From Cryptomeria japonica (taxonomy: Eukaryota; Streptophyta; Pinopsida; Cupressales; Cupressaceae), in assembly GCF_030272615.1 (NCBI RefSeq), contig NC_081414.1, positions 334,497,927 through 334,561,926 of the forward strand: DNA of 64,000 nucleotides, written 5' to 3'. Below the pieces are notes generated by a model that made no database searches, was not told where the DNA came from, and was given only the letters and a program-made list of their open reading frames with translations. Positions 1-11,300 of this stretch are shown one piece after another. Both the position numbers and the translations under genes were made by a program. Within the stretch, counting starts at the first letter, position 1. Every line of letters starts with the position of its first letter.

Positions 1-358
1 AGTTCATTTTTATTATTTTACTTCAGAAAAAGCTTGTAGTCAATGATACTCTTTAGTGATGAGCAGTATGCTCTAGGAAGTGTGCCTTCCTACATGTGCG
101 GGCCCTGGTTATATGTAATATCCTTTCATATGGCCAATGAACTGATATTGTGGGTCACAAATCCCACCGTGGTTTTTCCTCTTTGAGGTTTTCCATGTAC
201 AAACTTATGGTGTTCATTTATGTGGATGGTTTATTTGCTTCATGCTATATGTTTATTTGTTTACCGGTTTATATGTGTATGGTATAAAAGGGTAAAATCT
301 TGTGTTACCAGCAGAACACTGATTCACCCCCCCCTCTTAGTGTTCTTGGATCCCAACA
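1..358 (+). repeat. 5' LTR, 3' portion
   Basis: This aligns with bases about 5908-6265, with a few substitutions and one 7-base gap (near 200). It ends in CCCAACA directly before the primer-binding site. It contains a TATAAAAG box near 282-290, which is conserved in the other LTR. Confidence 0.9.
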
Positions 359-373
359 ATTCGTATCAGAGCC
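359..373 (+). other. Primer-binding site, iMet tRNA type
   Basis: The sequence TCGTATCAGAGCC directly follows the LTR end. It differs at one base from TGGTATCAGAGCC, the complement of the plant initiator-tRNA(Met) 3' end used by most plant Copia elements. Confidence 0.8.
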
Positions 374-432
374 TACTACTTTGGAAGAAGTTTAACAGCT
401 TGAGGAAGATCCCGAAACCAGAATATTTGAAC

Positions 433-1533
433 ATGGCTATGGAGAAGCAACTTGAGATGGCTCTTGAGGATTATGATGTTGAAAGGATGAAGAACTTGAA
501 ATTGCAAGATGAATTGAATTCTACTAATGAGTTCATTCTAATCCTGCAAGAAAGGTTATCATCATCTCGAGTCAAGAGAAAAGAACTTTTGCAAAACCCG
601 GATGATGAGGAAAAGAATGCACTTAAGGAACAATGTCAGAAACTCAGTCAAGCAAACATGCTCATGAAGAATGAAATGCAAGATCTGACTATGAGGCTAT
701 CAAAAGATATTGAGGACAGAAAGAAGAAGGAAGATAATCTTGTTATATCTTTTAAGAAAAATTTTGATGAATGTGGTAGATTGACTCATGAGAATAATCT
801 GTTAAGAACTGATTTGGCACACTCCCAGAACAATGAACAAGAACTTGAAAGATAAATAACTACTCTGAGAGATGATCTGACTACTACAAGTGAGTATAAA
901 GAAAAAATCAGGATTAGTGTGGCACAGTTGGATGACTTATTGAAAAGACAAAGGCAAATTGATGATTCCAGAGGACTTGGATTTGTACAAGGTGAAAGCT
1001 CCGGTACTGCAAATGAAGATCAGACAACCGTTATGCATAACTCATCAGAACAGAGGAAACCAATAGGGGAATCTAATTCTTATAAATTCAATGGTAGATG
1101 TTTTGTTTGCAATAAATTTGGGCATATGGCTAAACGATGTAGAAAAAAAGCAAATCAAAACTACAATTCTATTCCCGGTCAATGCACAAATTGCAAGAAA
1201 TATGGTCATAGATCAAAAGATTGCAGAATGAATGTTAAATATCATGCATGTGGAAATTTTGGACAGTTTGCTAATCACTGTAGGTCAAGGAATGACACTA
1301 GATTTGTCAAAACAATTCAGAAGAACAATGTTACATGTTATGCATGCAACAAAATAGGTCATATTGTTAAGTATTGCAGAAGCAAGACTCAACCGTTTAG
1401 CAATGATAAAGATAATGAGAAAGGAAAGAAAGAGGTAGATGAAATACAACAAGATCACACCAAGAGATGGGTTGGAAAATTTGAAGAACCAAGTGGAGAT
1501 GGACCTACATTGGTAACTCCACCGGTAGAGTAG
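433..1533 (+). pseudogene. gag-like protein with CCHC zinc knuckles (one stop)
   Basis: The frame from the ATG at 433 runs to 1533 with one in-frame TAA at 853-855. The first 140 residues are charged and heptad-like (coiled coil), rich in Glu, Lys and Asn. The second half has zinc knuckles of the form C-x2-C-x4-H-x4-C: CFVCNKFGHMAKRC, CTNCKKYGHRSKDC and CYACNKIGHIVKYC. A fourth, between the second and third, has its first Cys replaced by Tyr. This is the nucleocapsid part of a Copia-type gag, which would bind element RNA in the particle. No UBN2-type capsid domain is clear in what is seen, so the N-terminal part may be replaced or diverged. Start chosen as the first Met after the LTR and primer site. 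Confidence 0.75.
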
Positions 1534-1938
1534 GGTATTCCTCCACTGGCAGGAAATTCCATCGGTAACTGAGGCATAAGCCTTAGGAGTTGGTAAAGTC
1601 ACTGCAAAATCCTGCATATTACCCCGGAGGAGATCTAAGGAGATCTGGAGAGTTGTGTTCATCATAAATAAAGGTTTACCAAGCACAAGACCGTGAAACT
1701 GACACCTGGTAGGGTTGTTCGTGAAGCATTTATTATAGAGAAAGATTAGGGTTTTATTCACTGATAAAAGGGGTAAGTGAATTCATTTTCACTCACCGAG
1801 CATTCAAGCATTCAGAGCGAAGAAAAGGCGAATTTCAGGCGAATTAAGAGCATGCAAATGCATTTTGAAAGGATTTCGAGCAGTTGTTTGAGAAGCACTC
1901 AATCTTCCATCGACGTTCACTTTTAGGTATTCTTCGAA

Positions 1939-4900
1939 ATGGCATTTGGATCTTTAGCTCCTACTTTCATTGCAAATCCCACCATTATCGAAGTCAAGGA
2001 TAGGTTAAGGCCCGCATTCAAGGAGGTTCCTAAAATTGCTAAGAAAGAAGACTCTGTGGGAGCATTTTCTAGGGTTCCTGACAGCGTGATGTATGTTGAA
2101 GACGTAAGAACATACATTCACTGCACCTTGGAGGATCTAGGCACAAAGGACATCAAAAGCATGTATCAATCCATGATATTGGGAGACCCCAGAACCATCA
2201 AGCCAGAATATAAAGCAATTAAGGATCTAGGGTTAACCAGTATTCTATACATACCAGAATTCAAGGATGAAGTCATCGGATACATTCTAAGTAGGGTTCA
2301 CAACAAGTTCATCTAGATGAATAGGCCTTACATGATCACTAAGGAGGCTATTCAAGTAGTCACCGACTTACCCAAAGTCGGACAAGAACCTACCAAGAAA
2401 ATTTCCAACACAAAGGTTGAGAAAATCATTGGTGTAACTCTTGATAGCAAATCGATAAGGATCAGTACAATCATCGACACTAATGTGAAATTTGCAAGCA
2501 TGATAATAGGTTATAAGGTAACTCAATCTAATCAATTGAATTCTGTTTCTAGTTCATGCATTCATGCTGCATATCAGATGATGAGGAATAATGTAAAGTA
2601 TGATTTATGTGAATGGATGAGGAGTGAGTTGATGTTGAACCTTGGAAAGATCAAGGGAATAAAGAAAGGAACTTTTAGATATGGTAATCTCATTGTATGT
2701 CGAATGCTTTACTTCCTGAATGAGCTACCTGGTCTTGGAAAGAAGCATTGGGCTCACGACATACTGGTAGGTATGCTGATCAAGGAAGCAATCACCGGCC
2801 TTGGCATTGATAGAGATGAGAAACTTTGGGGGTATTTCAAAATATTCCAAGAAAACATAAGGCAGAGGGAGAGCATATCAAAGAACATTGTGGAGAAGTA
2901 CTCCACTGATATCTGTTTTATGGTGAAAACCGATGAAACCCTTATGGAGGCAGTTGAACCTAGGACAATATGGGTTGCAGAGCTTAGATATGAGGTGGAT
3001 GATAGCATTTTTTAATTCTATGCAAAAATGTTGCTAGATGCCCCATTGGATGACAAAATAGAGCATTTTGGCACAACAAAAGAGAAGGCCCTTGAAATCA
3101 AAACTGGTTTTAACAAGAAGAGAAGAGAGAAGAAAATAGAAAAGATGTCTACATATGTACAAGATGTAATTCATAAGATAGACACTCAACTGGGTTCTGG
3201 ATCCAAACCGATAGCAGAATCGATAGTGGCTAGTACTGCAAAGGTGAAGAAGCCTGAAGCTCACATTTCTACCATCACTTTTGATTCTGACCCTGAGTAC
3301 AATGAACCTCTAGCTTTCATAAGGGTCCAAAGGAAGAAAGTGGATCAACCACCGGTAGAGCAGAAGAAGGTGGAGCCTAGGAGGAGACTTGTTAGAAAGG
3401 CAACTAAACCTACTGCACCACCACCTCTGGCAAGGAAGCCTATACAAAAGAGGAAACCAGTTTCATCCACTCCAGCAACCCCAAGTAAAAGAAAAAGAGT
3501 GATGACACTGAGTCTGGTAAGACTAAAATGACCTGTGTTGAGTTAGTTGATGAAATAACAAAAGATGGAATTTTGAAAAATGTATCTGTGTTATAAGAAC
3601 TTAGAAGAAAATGAGAAAAATGAAATAGAAGAGGCTATTTTGTTACATATAGACATTTATAAGAAAGCCTTAATAGAAATTTTGAAGGAGATACCTCTAT
3701 CTTTGTATAATAAACTTGATGCTAGAAGACTTGACGCTGTCAAGAGAGATAGGGAGATTAAGGAAGTAACACTTTTGGAAATGTGTGGTTTAATAAATAA
3801 CGAGGAAATGAAAAGATACATAAATGTTGCAAATAGGACAATTTTCAGTAGTAAACCTCGACAAATAAGCCTTATGATGGGCAGAGTTAATGAGGTGATA
3901 AATGAGACCAGTAAGGGTTGGACCAAATTCTTCCAGAAGAATCCAAATTTTCTTACATCTCAAGAAGAATTTGCAAAGGCTACATCTTCCACCATTCTAG
4001 ATAAATCAAAAGGGAAAAGTATTCTGGATAGTTCATCTCCAATTTTGAATACATCGACAATAACTATAGATATACAAACACAACCGGCTAAGGAAAGTGT
4101 ACAGTTTGTATCGACACAAACTATTTTTGTGCAAGGAAATGTACAGGTTACAGGGAATATTATGGATAACACTCCATTGACAGTAACTAACACTACACCA
4201 AGTGGCGAAGCCACCGGTGCAAAAAAGGTTGTAGAGGATAAGGTAAAGGGAACTGAATCTACACCAGCAGTTAAAACTAATTCCCCGACAAAGGTTTTGG
4301 CAATTGACACTTCTCAGGTTGAGAAGAAATCAGTCACTGAGATGAGTCCAATTGAGTTGATGATGATGGCTAATCATAAATTATTGAAGGAGGGTAATGT
4401 AGACAAGGGACTAATTAATCAATTAGTTACAATATTGCATAATTTAATCCCTGATTGTAAGATTGAAGATGGAGCAAGCCCTTCCGACAAGCTCAAGACT
4501 CTAACAAAACATATTTCTAACAATTTTCAATCTTTGAGGCAAATTGCAGACCGACGGGCTTTAGAAAGATTCACTACAGCTAAAAGAGCAACCTTTGACC
4601 GAATCATAGAAACAAAGAAAAAGAAAATTGAGGCCAAACTCATTCTTATTGAGGTTTGTTTAAAACAAGGTACAAATATCTACAAGGTTTGTTGTAACAT
4701 AGGAATTCTTACAACAAATGTAGATAGTAGACTAAAGGAGTTATATGATAAGGTAGCTAGCATTGCAAACTCTTTTGATGGATTAACCACACTAACAACA
4801 TTTGTTGATGGACAAATTTTGTCCTTGGAGAACCAATTTTTTGCTTTTGAGAAGGAGAGAGATAAAGTCATTAGGAGAGCAAGAAGTCTTAGAGGATTGG

Positions 4901-5052
4901 CGAGTCCTAGATTAGATTCATTGGGTGTTCGTAAGAGAGAGTGCATGGACATGATTGCCAAACCAACACTGACAGATGTCAAGGAGAAGGAAACACTTGC
5001 CCACTTACTAAGTGGACTTGCATCCATATCCGACACCTTCAAAACTGGCTAG
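1939..5052 (+). pseudogene. Cargo ORF of the LTR element: PTP-like domain, basic linker, helical tail
   Basis: Four open stretches (1939-2316, 2317-3015, 3028-3531, 3580-5052) lie in one frame, separated by single stops, with a probable frameshift pair near 3531-3590. The original protein was about 1040 residues. It has no protease, integrase or RT motif. Residues encoded at 2332-2373 (MITKEAIQVVTDLP) and 2599-2718 (two helical blocks around EWMRSELMLNL and FRYGNLIVCRMLYFL) resemble the plant 'putative plant transposon protein' domain. Bases 3340-3510 encode a Pro/Lys/Arg-rich linker ending in PSKRKRV, which resembles a nuclear localisation signal. The last 250 residues are helical and Lys/Glu/Leu-rich. 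Function unknown. It sits where pol would be, so it may be captured or a structural helper protein. The same layout recurs at 17256-20477 and 27845-29569. Confidence 0.6.
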
Positions 5053-5342
5053 GATACATATCTTTAGTTGTTGGATAAAGCTTACCCATAAATTTTGAAG
5101 TTGGTCAAGCTCTAGTGAAATTAACAGTATTCATTTATTCTTTTTGTTCTGAATTCTTTCAATTCTTTCACCGGTCTTTGCCATTGATGCCAAAGGGGGA
5201 GTATGTATATATGTGAAAAATATAAAAAAAATATCACATGGGAAGGACATCAAGATATCAGAAGGAGTGCATTGCTCAGGGGGAGCATATTTCAGTGGAA
5301 CCGACAGGGAATCCATTTTTCACACGAGTGTTGCCATCAATG

Positions 5343-5355
5343 CCAAAGGGGGAGA
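5343..5355 (+). other. Polypurine tract
   Basis: CCAAAGGGGGAGA lies one base before the 3' LTR start and is the expected plus-strand priming site. A very similar tract with the same 'ccaaagggggag' core occurs at 5190-5201, perhaps an ancestral duplicate. Confidence 0.8.
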
Positions 5356-5356
5356 T

Positions 5357-6265
5357 TGTTGGCAATTGACACTCATCAGATTCATTTTGTTGTCATTGAT
5401 GGCAACAAGTTTAGATGGAAATCATTTACCGACATTAGGAGGCATATACCGACAAACACCGACATTGGAGTATCCAGGACTACACCGACACCGACACCAG
5501 CATCGACATCAGTACTTGAAGGAAGTCGACATCAAGGAAGATTTATTTAGTAAATCATTTTGTAATTATTGTCATGGCCGACATTGAATATCTTTTGTAA
5601 TGCATTGTAAGCCGACATAAGGCATATTGTTTGTAATGGGTATATAGGTCAGTCTACTAGTTCATTTTGAATATGACATAGGATGCGACATAGGAGAAAC
5701 ATAATATAGCATAACTGTATAATGTGAAGTATATGTATGCAGATCATTTGTATGCGAATGTTATATCATGCAATGATCTGTAGATAGTTTGGATAACATT
5801 CTTAAAAGAGAAGAGATACCGGTAGTAGTGTTCAGGGTTTATGAACCGGTACAGAGCAAAGCTAGAACCAAAACTCTATTTGGCATAGAAGATGCAGTTT
5901 TGAGTTCATTTTTTATTGTTTTTCAGCAGAAGCTTGTAGTCAATGATACTCTTTAGTGATGAGCAGTATGCTTTAGGAAGTGTGCCTTCCTGCATGTGCA
6001 GGCCCCCATTATATGTATTATCCTTTCATATGGCCAGTGAACTGATATTGTGGGTCACAAATCCCACTGTGGTTTTTCCTCTCGGAGGTTTTCCACGTAC
6101 AAACTCTGTGTGTTATGGTGTTCATTTATGTGGATGGTTTATTTGCTTCATGCTATATGTTTATTTGTTTACCAATTTATATGTGTATGGTATAAAAGGT
6201 TAAAATCTTGTGTTACCGGTAGAACACTGATTCACCCCCCGTTTCAGTGTTATTGGATCCCAACA
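5357..6265 (+). repeat. 3' LTR (909 bp)
   Basis: It begins TGTTGGCAATTGACA and ends GGATCCCAACA. It contains a TATAAAAG box near 6190-6197 that matches the 5' LTR. Confidence 0.9.
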
Positions 6266-6355
6266 GAGATAAGGTTGGGGTCCAAAGCATTTTGCATTCA
6301 TTTTAAGGATCGAAGTTGGCTTTTCAGACTATGCTTGAGCAAACGTTTGAAGAGG

Positions 6356-6805
6356 ATGGCTGGTAGAATTTCCTTTGTGGTATCTTGTCTGTGCGGGCTG
6401 GAGGAGGTGGATGCCCATTTGAGGAGGATGTTCATGGTGGAAAATGACTCAATGCTGTGGGCAATCAAGAACGTGCCGAGGGAGGACTTTCTTTTGGCAG
6501 GGCATGTTCATGATGGGGTGATTTTGGAGAGGTTCTTCACGTTGGTGGCTCAGGCAATGGGGAAAATTTATAAGGCTATGCGAGTGGCAAACAAATTCCT
6601 GTAGGAAAGATATAAGGAAGGGGTGAGGGTGGTGATTCAATCCATTTGGCCTCAGCCCGAGGAAGGCTATATAGCAGAAGTAGTTAGAAGGAATCAAAAG
6701 ATGGTTGAGGCTATTGTGCTATATAGGGAAGGTTTGGAGCAAAACACAACTGAGCCCTTTACTAATTTTGTTGGTAATCATGGAGACTTGTTCTCTACCT
6801 CTTAG
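6356..6805 (+). pseudogene. Unrecognised ORF fragment with one in-frame stop
   Basis: From the Met at 6356 the frame codes about 149 residues up to 6805, interrupted only by TAG at 6602. Composition looks protein-like (motifs such as VENDSMLWAIKNVPRED and TEPFTNFVGNHGDLF) and codon use is less AT-rich than the surroundings. I do not recognise the family. It lies just downstream of the retrotransposon's 3' LTR, so it may be the remains of an older gene or TE ORF that the LTR element landed in or beside. Confidence 0.4.
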
Positions 6806-6974
6806 ATTGAGAGGGTTAATGTACTTAGTGAAGGGCTCGTATTTTGCAAACTGGATGTAATTTGTTTATGTGAGAACAATATGAAGGGATCTACCCCTTG
6901 TGGTAGAAGCTTACCAAAATAAATAAATATATATCTTATAAACTAAAACAATATATTATTATCTTATAATAATT

Positions 6975-7086
6975 TTTTTTTTTTGGTACCTAGTGCATTT
7001 CCAATCCCTGCAGCCCCGACCCAATGTTTCCACTTGAGGGCGAGCCTGGGGTGAGACTAGTCCCTGGAGGGTGAATCCACATCTAC
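6975..7086 (-). mobile_element. Short SINE-like retroposon
   Basis: A GC-rich block of about 100 bp in AT-rich DNA ends, on the minus strand, in a run of about 10 A. It is flanked by an 8-bp direct repeat TAATAATT (6967-6974 and 7087-7094). Poly(A) plus a flanking duplication are hallmarks of target-primed retroposition. No tRNA head was recognised, so it may be 5' truncated. Confidence 0.6.
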
Positions 7087-7094
7087 TAATAATT

Positions 7095-7890
7095 CAAAAA
7101 ACATATATATGATTATAAAAAATCAACAAAACATATCCTAGAATCAAATAAATTTGATAATTATAACTTTAACCCTAATCTTTAAAAAATTTTAAATTTT
7201 AATCTTAATGAAACTATAATTCTAGTTCTAATTAGACTTTAATTTAAATTTAAATCTTATTTTATTCACTAATTCTATAATAAAATCATAAATTTTTAAT
7301 CTTATTCTCTAAATTGATAAGATTATTATATCAATTTCTTTATTTATTTTTAAATCTTATCTTATTTTCTAATCACATAAAAAATCTTAAAAATCTTATT
7401 TTAATATTTTATCATATAAATTCTATCTTATTTTTAAAATTCAAAATAATATTTAGTTTTTTAAAAGAACAAAATTTTATTTTTATGTGAGAGGATCTAC
7501 AATGACATCAAAATGTATGTAAACAAAAAATCATTTTTGAAACAATTTGACATGCAAATGAGAGGTAAATGCATAAAATATGCCATGTTTCAGCTTTTGT
7601 GGAGGTGTTATTTTATTACTCCAAATAAAATAGAACCCTCTTGTCTTGTGTTAGATTCACATCTTTTTGCATGCTGGCTTTAATGAATTTGTATTCTTTT
7701 AGTATTTTAGAAGATGATTCTTTTCTATTATAAGATATCTCTAGCATATTTTACATATATTTTTTAAATATAAGTATACTAGTTATATGTTTTCTTTTCT
7801 CCATAATTTTTTTTTGAATTTGTAAAACGGATGCCTCTTATATAAAAAACCTAAGGAAAAACACCACTTCTTTTTCTACAGATGTATCTT
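7095..7890. other. AT-rich intergenic stretch upstream of UTP13
   Basis: Very AT-rich, with repeated aaatcttatttta-like words and poly-T runs at 7110-7480. No ORF or TE end was recognised. Less biased sequence resumes near 7490 as the promoter is approached. Confidence 0.5.
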
Positions 7891-7892
7891 TT

Positions 7893-8025
7893 ATAAATGT
7901 ATCTTCCCTTTTCTTAAACCCTTTAAAAGCCCTAGCTGCTGATACTCAGAGGCTACCAAAGCGAAGCACAACACAAAACAGAGTAAACTGTAGATTTCCC
8001 GTGAGCTCGTAACGTCTAGCGAGCC
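7893..8025 (+). promoter_or_regulatory. Putative UTP13 core promoter and 5' UTR
   Basis: A TATAAAT box lies at 7893-7898. About 25-30 bp downstream is AAACCCTTTAAAAGCCCTAG (7916-7935), containing a telo-box-like AAACCCT and a GCCCTA element. Telo boxes are common in promoters of plant ribosome-biogenesis genes. The start codon context (GAGCCATGGGC) is favourable. The transcription start, inferred near 7920-7935, was not determined. Confidence 0.45.
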
Positions 8026-8325
8026 ATGGGCAGTTCTGTAAATTTGAAGAAAAACTTTCGAGGCATTCCTGCTCTACAAAAATTCTACACGGGGGGACCT
8101 TACAGGCTTTCTTCAGATGCTTCTTTTCTAGTGTGCGCTTGTGACGACGAAGTTAAGATTGTGGAGGTGGCGAATGGCTTCGTCAGAAGCACTTTGGAGG
8201 GAGATTCCGAGCCTATCACTGCATTGGCACTTACCCCTGACGATAAATTACTCTTTGCCGCCAGTCGAAGCGCGCAAGTTAAACTCTGGGATTTATCTTC
8301 TTTCACCTGCATTAGATCGTGGAAG
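8026..8325 (+). CDS. UTP13: UTP13 exon 1 (100 codons, phase 0 end)
   Basis: It starts at ATG 8026 and ends TGG AAG before GTAATT. It codes the N-terminal KNF...YRLSSD region and the first WD repeat (AALTPDD-like core, VKLWDLSS). Intron 1 is 375 bp. Confidence 0.92.
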
Positions 8326-11300
8326 GTAATTCATACCTTTCTTTACAAGTCTGTTTATATTTTATTTTTTCGCTTGTTCACTGTTTGCACTGGATTCCTT
8401 GATTGATATGTGGTTTTTATTTTCTTTATTTGTTTGTACATTTCGGATGTAGACAAAATTGATTGGATTGAAAGAAGATTTCAGTTTTGTGCATCTAAAT
8501 GTTTGTCACTTTGATAAATAAGCGGTATCTGAAATTTAAGTTTCCTGAATGCCAATATTGAACTATAATGTCATACAGAAAAGTCGGGGATTATTTAGCT
8601 TCAGAGCCTGTCTTACTAAGGCTTTCTAACTTAATTGATGTCTTAATTAATTTTTAATTTCTTCTAATTCATATTGAAACTACTTCTTTTAATTCTGTAG
8701 GCGCATAGTGGTCCCGTGGCAGACATGACTTGTGATGCTTCTGGAGGATTGCTTGCAACTGCTGGTGCTGACAGAAATATTCTTGTGTGGGATGTGGATG
8801 GAGGTTTCTGCACGCATTCTTTTAGAGGCCACCAAATGGGTGTTACAACGGTTCTATTTCATCTGGATCCTCGTGGACGCCTTGTGGTATGTTGTGATTA
8901 CTAAAGCATTCATGACTTTTTTTTTCAGCATCTTTAATTTTTTGAGTGAGAACACAAGTGCCTCCCTAAGTGTAAATTGTTGTGGATTGAAAATCCTAGC
9001 ATTGTATGTATCTTCTTTTGAAGTGTCCTTCTCATGATTGCCAAACGCCTAGTTTTATGCAATCTGGTTGATAAACTGATTCTGTGATTTACAGCTGATC
9101 TCTGGAAGTACAGATGCCACAGTACGAATATGGGATCTCAAAGCTAAGAAGTGCATTGCTGTGCTTGAAAAACATTTTTCCGTTGTGACTAGCTTGGCAA
9201 TCTCTGAAAATGGATGGATTCTTCTTAGTGCTAGTAGAGATAAGGTACTCTTTAATATAAGTGTATGTTGTTATTTATATGTGTACCTGAAAGTAAATAA
9301 AACTTTGGCGCTGTCTATTTGATACAGTTATAGTTATGCCTATGACTCATTTCTGTGATGTGCATACTGCTTCAGGCCATTACATACAATTTTAGAGGAT
9401 TTTTTGTGCACAGTATTGATTGATTTGATTTTTTAGGAAATTATGGGCATTTGAAGGCTTGCTTCTCTAAACTAGTCCCTTTTTACAAGAATAGTTTTCG
9501 CTGGGATGGTTTCTGGCACCAATTGTAGCTCATCAAGCTGACAGCAAGGTTGAAGGAAATAAAATCGAAATGTGCATTTTTTCCAAATCTCTTTTATAAT
9601 TTTATTATGTTGAAAATATATTTAGCACCAGGAAAAAGCTCGGGTTGAACTGAACTTTTTGGTGATGAACTTGATTTTTCTTTTGGCTAAAGATAACTAG
9701 GGTCAGGGGGCTTAGACCTGCAAAAAAGTTAGCAAGCTGCCACCACCCATATTGTATTGTATTCACACACTAAGTCAAATCGAGAACAATATGAAATCTC
9801 TAATCCAGAAGATACATCAAATTCATCTATGGGTTTTACTTTTCATATATAAAAAGTAAATTTAGTGAATGGTCATCCAAATATGATTCAGCTTAAATCA
9901 TTGTCAACATTGATCACTTCTGCACCATCCATCAAGGGAAAATTAGCCCCATAAAGTGGAAGCAGAAATATTCTGCATTCTCACTATCTGGCCAAATTTA
10001 AATAAAAATGTGGTCAAAAGGGTCTTTTACCATTCCATAGCGCTCGTCTATCTGGTGAGAGCAGTTATGGATGTAACTGAATGATTAGATGTGGAACAAT
10101 TCTTATTTTCTTGTACTCTTCTGTTAGGCAGATGGAGCAGTTTGGAGAGGAATTCCATTCCTTTTATTTCTTCCCTTTCACTTGTTTCTAGATCAAAGTT
10201 GCTGAATCGGAACTGAGAATGGGTAAAGGTTTGGCTAGTGATTTTTTTTAGCTGGATACATTGTGGGTATGTCTGTACAAAAAAACATAAAAATAATAAA
10301 CATACACTCTGCAGCCTAAAACAGAGGAATTAAGTTGAGAAAACCACATATAATGCATATGTTAAACAAAACTACCATATATATAATACTATTACAAATT
10401 TGAAATACAGTATACTAACTCTAGATAAGTTAATAAATCTTGCTTGAGTTTGAGGAGTTAGAAATTCATATTTGTGTTTGCAAGGAAGAAATGATAGTTC
10501 CGTTGGGCAGCAAATTTAATTCAAAACCTTTAAGTTGCTAATATCAATGTTCCATGGCCGTTGGGGATGTGGGGATGGGGGGACAAAGGGCCTAAGTTTG
10601 GGGATGGCGGCGGAGGGGTGTGTGCGGAGGGAGTGGCGACGTGGTGGTGCTGATATACATATAGTACTTGAAAAACTAGTTGTGAAAAGATGCATAAAGG
10701 TTTAGAAATTACATTTCAAATGAAACTATGGAAAATTAGTAAAATTATAAAATAGCAAAATTTGAAATACTAAATACAAAGATTTCATGAATGCTAAATA
10801 AAATTTGACAAATGAAACTGTCAAATTGGAGATTTATATTATATCGAAAATATGAATATCTGATATCATAAAGATGATTACATCATTACAATGAGTAGCA
10901 ATAGCATTACAATTACTAGCATGATATCAAAATAAGACTTAAAGTACAAATATCAAAATGTAGTGAAGGGAGGCTTCTAATCATCTGTAAACTCCTTATC
11001 ATTGGAACTGCTGGACTCCTCATGGTCAAGATCCCTCAAACTAATACCAACCAGTCCTGCATCTGAAGTGGTTGCATCCTCATCAACCTATGATGGCTCC
11101 TTTGGCTCTACATCCTATCATGCCATTGGACTCTCTTTGTGCACAAGTGTCTTGCGGTCAATGAGACACAAAACACTATGTATAGCCACAAGCTTCTTTG
11201 CTCTCTTCGAGGTAAGTTTGTTTCTCTTAAGAGAGTGGATGAAGCTATATGTAGACCAGTTCCTCTCAGCAGCTGAAGAACTAGAAACTTGGGATAGCAT

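Larger units (their letters stand above)
1..6265 (+). mobile_element. Non-autonomous LTR retrotransposon (gag + cargo ORF, no pol)
   Basis: The order is: end of a 5' LTR (1-358), a primer-binding site, a gag-like ORF with CCHC knuckles, a second long ORF, a purine tract, and a complete 3' LTR (5357-6265) bounded by TGTTGG...CCAACA. The 5' LTR lacks about 550 bp because the window begins inside it. The LTR portions that overlap look roughly 92-93% identical by eye, so the insertion is not recent. No protease, integrase, reverse transcriptase or RNase H is seen between the LTRs, so it would depend on another element for mobility. Gag, iMet-type primer site and LTR ends suggest Copia affinity, which is not proven. 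The target duplication cannot be checked because the left end is outside. Confidence 0.85.
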
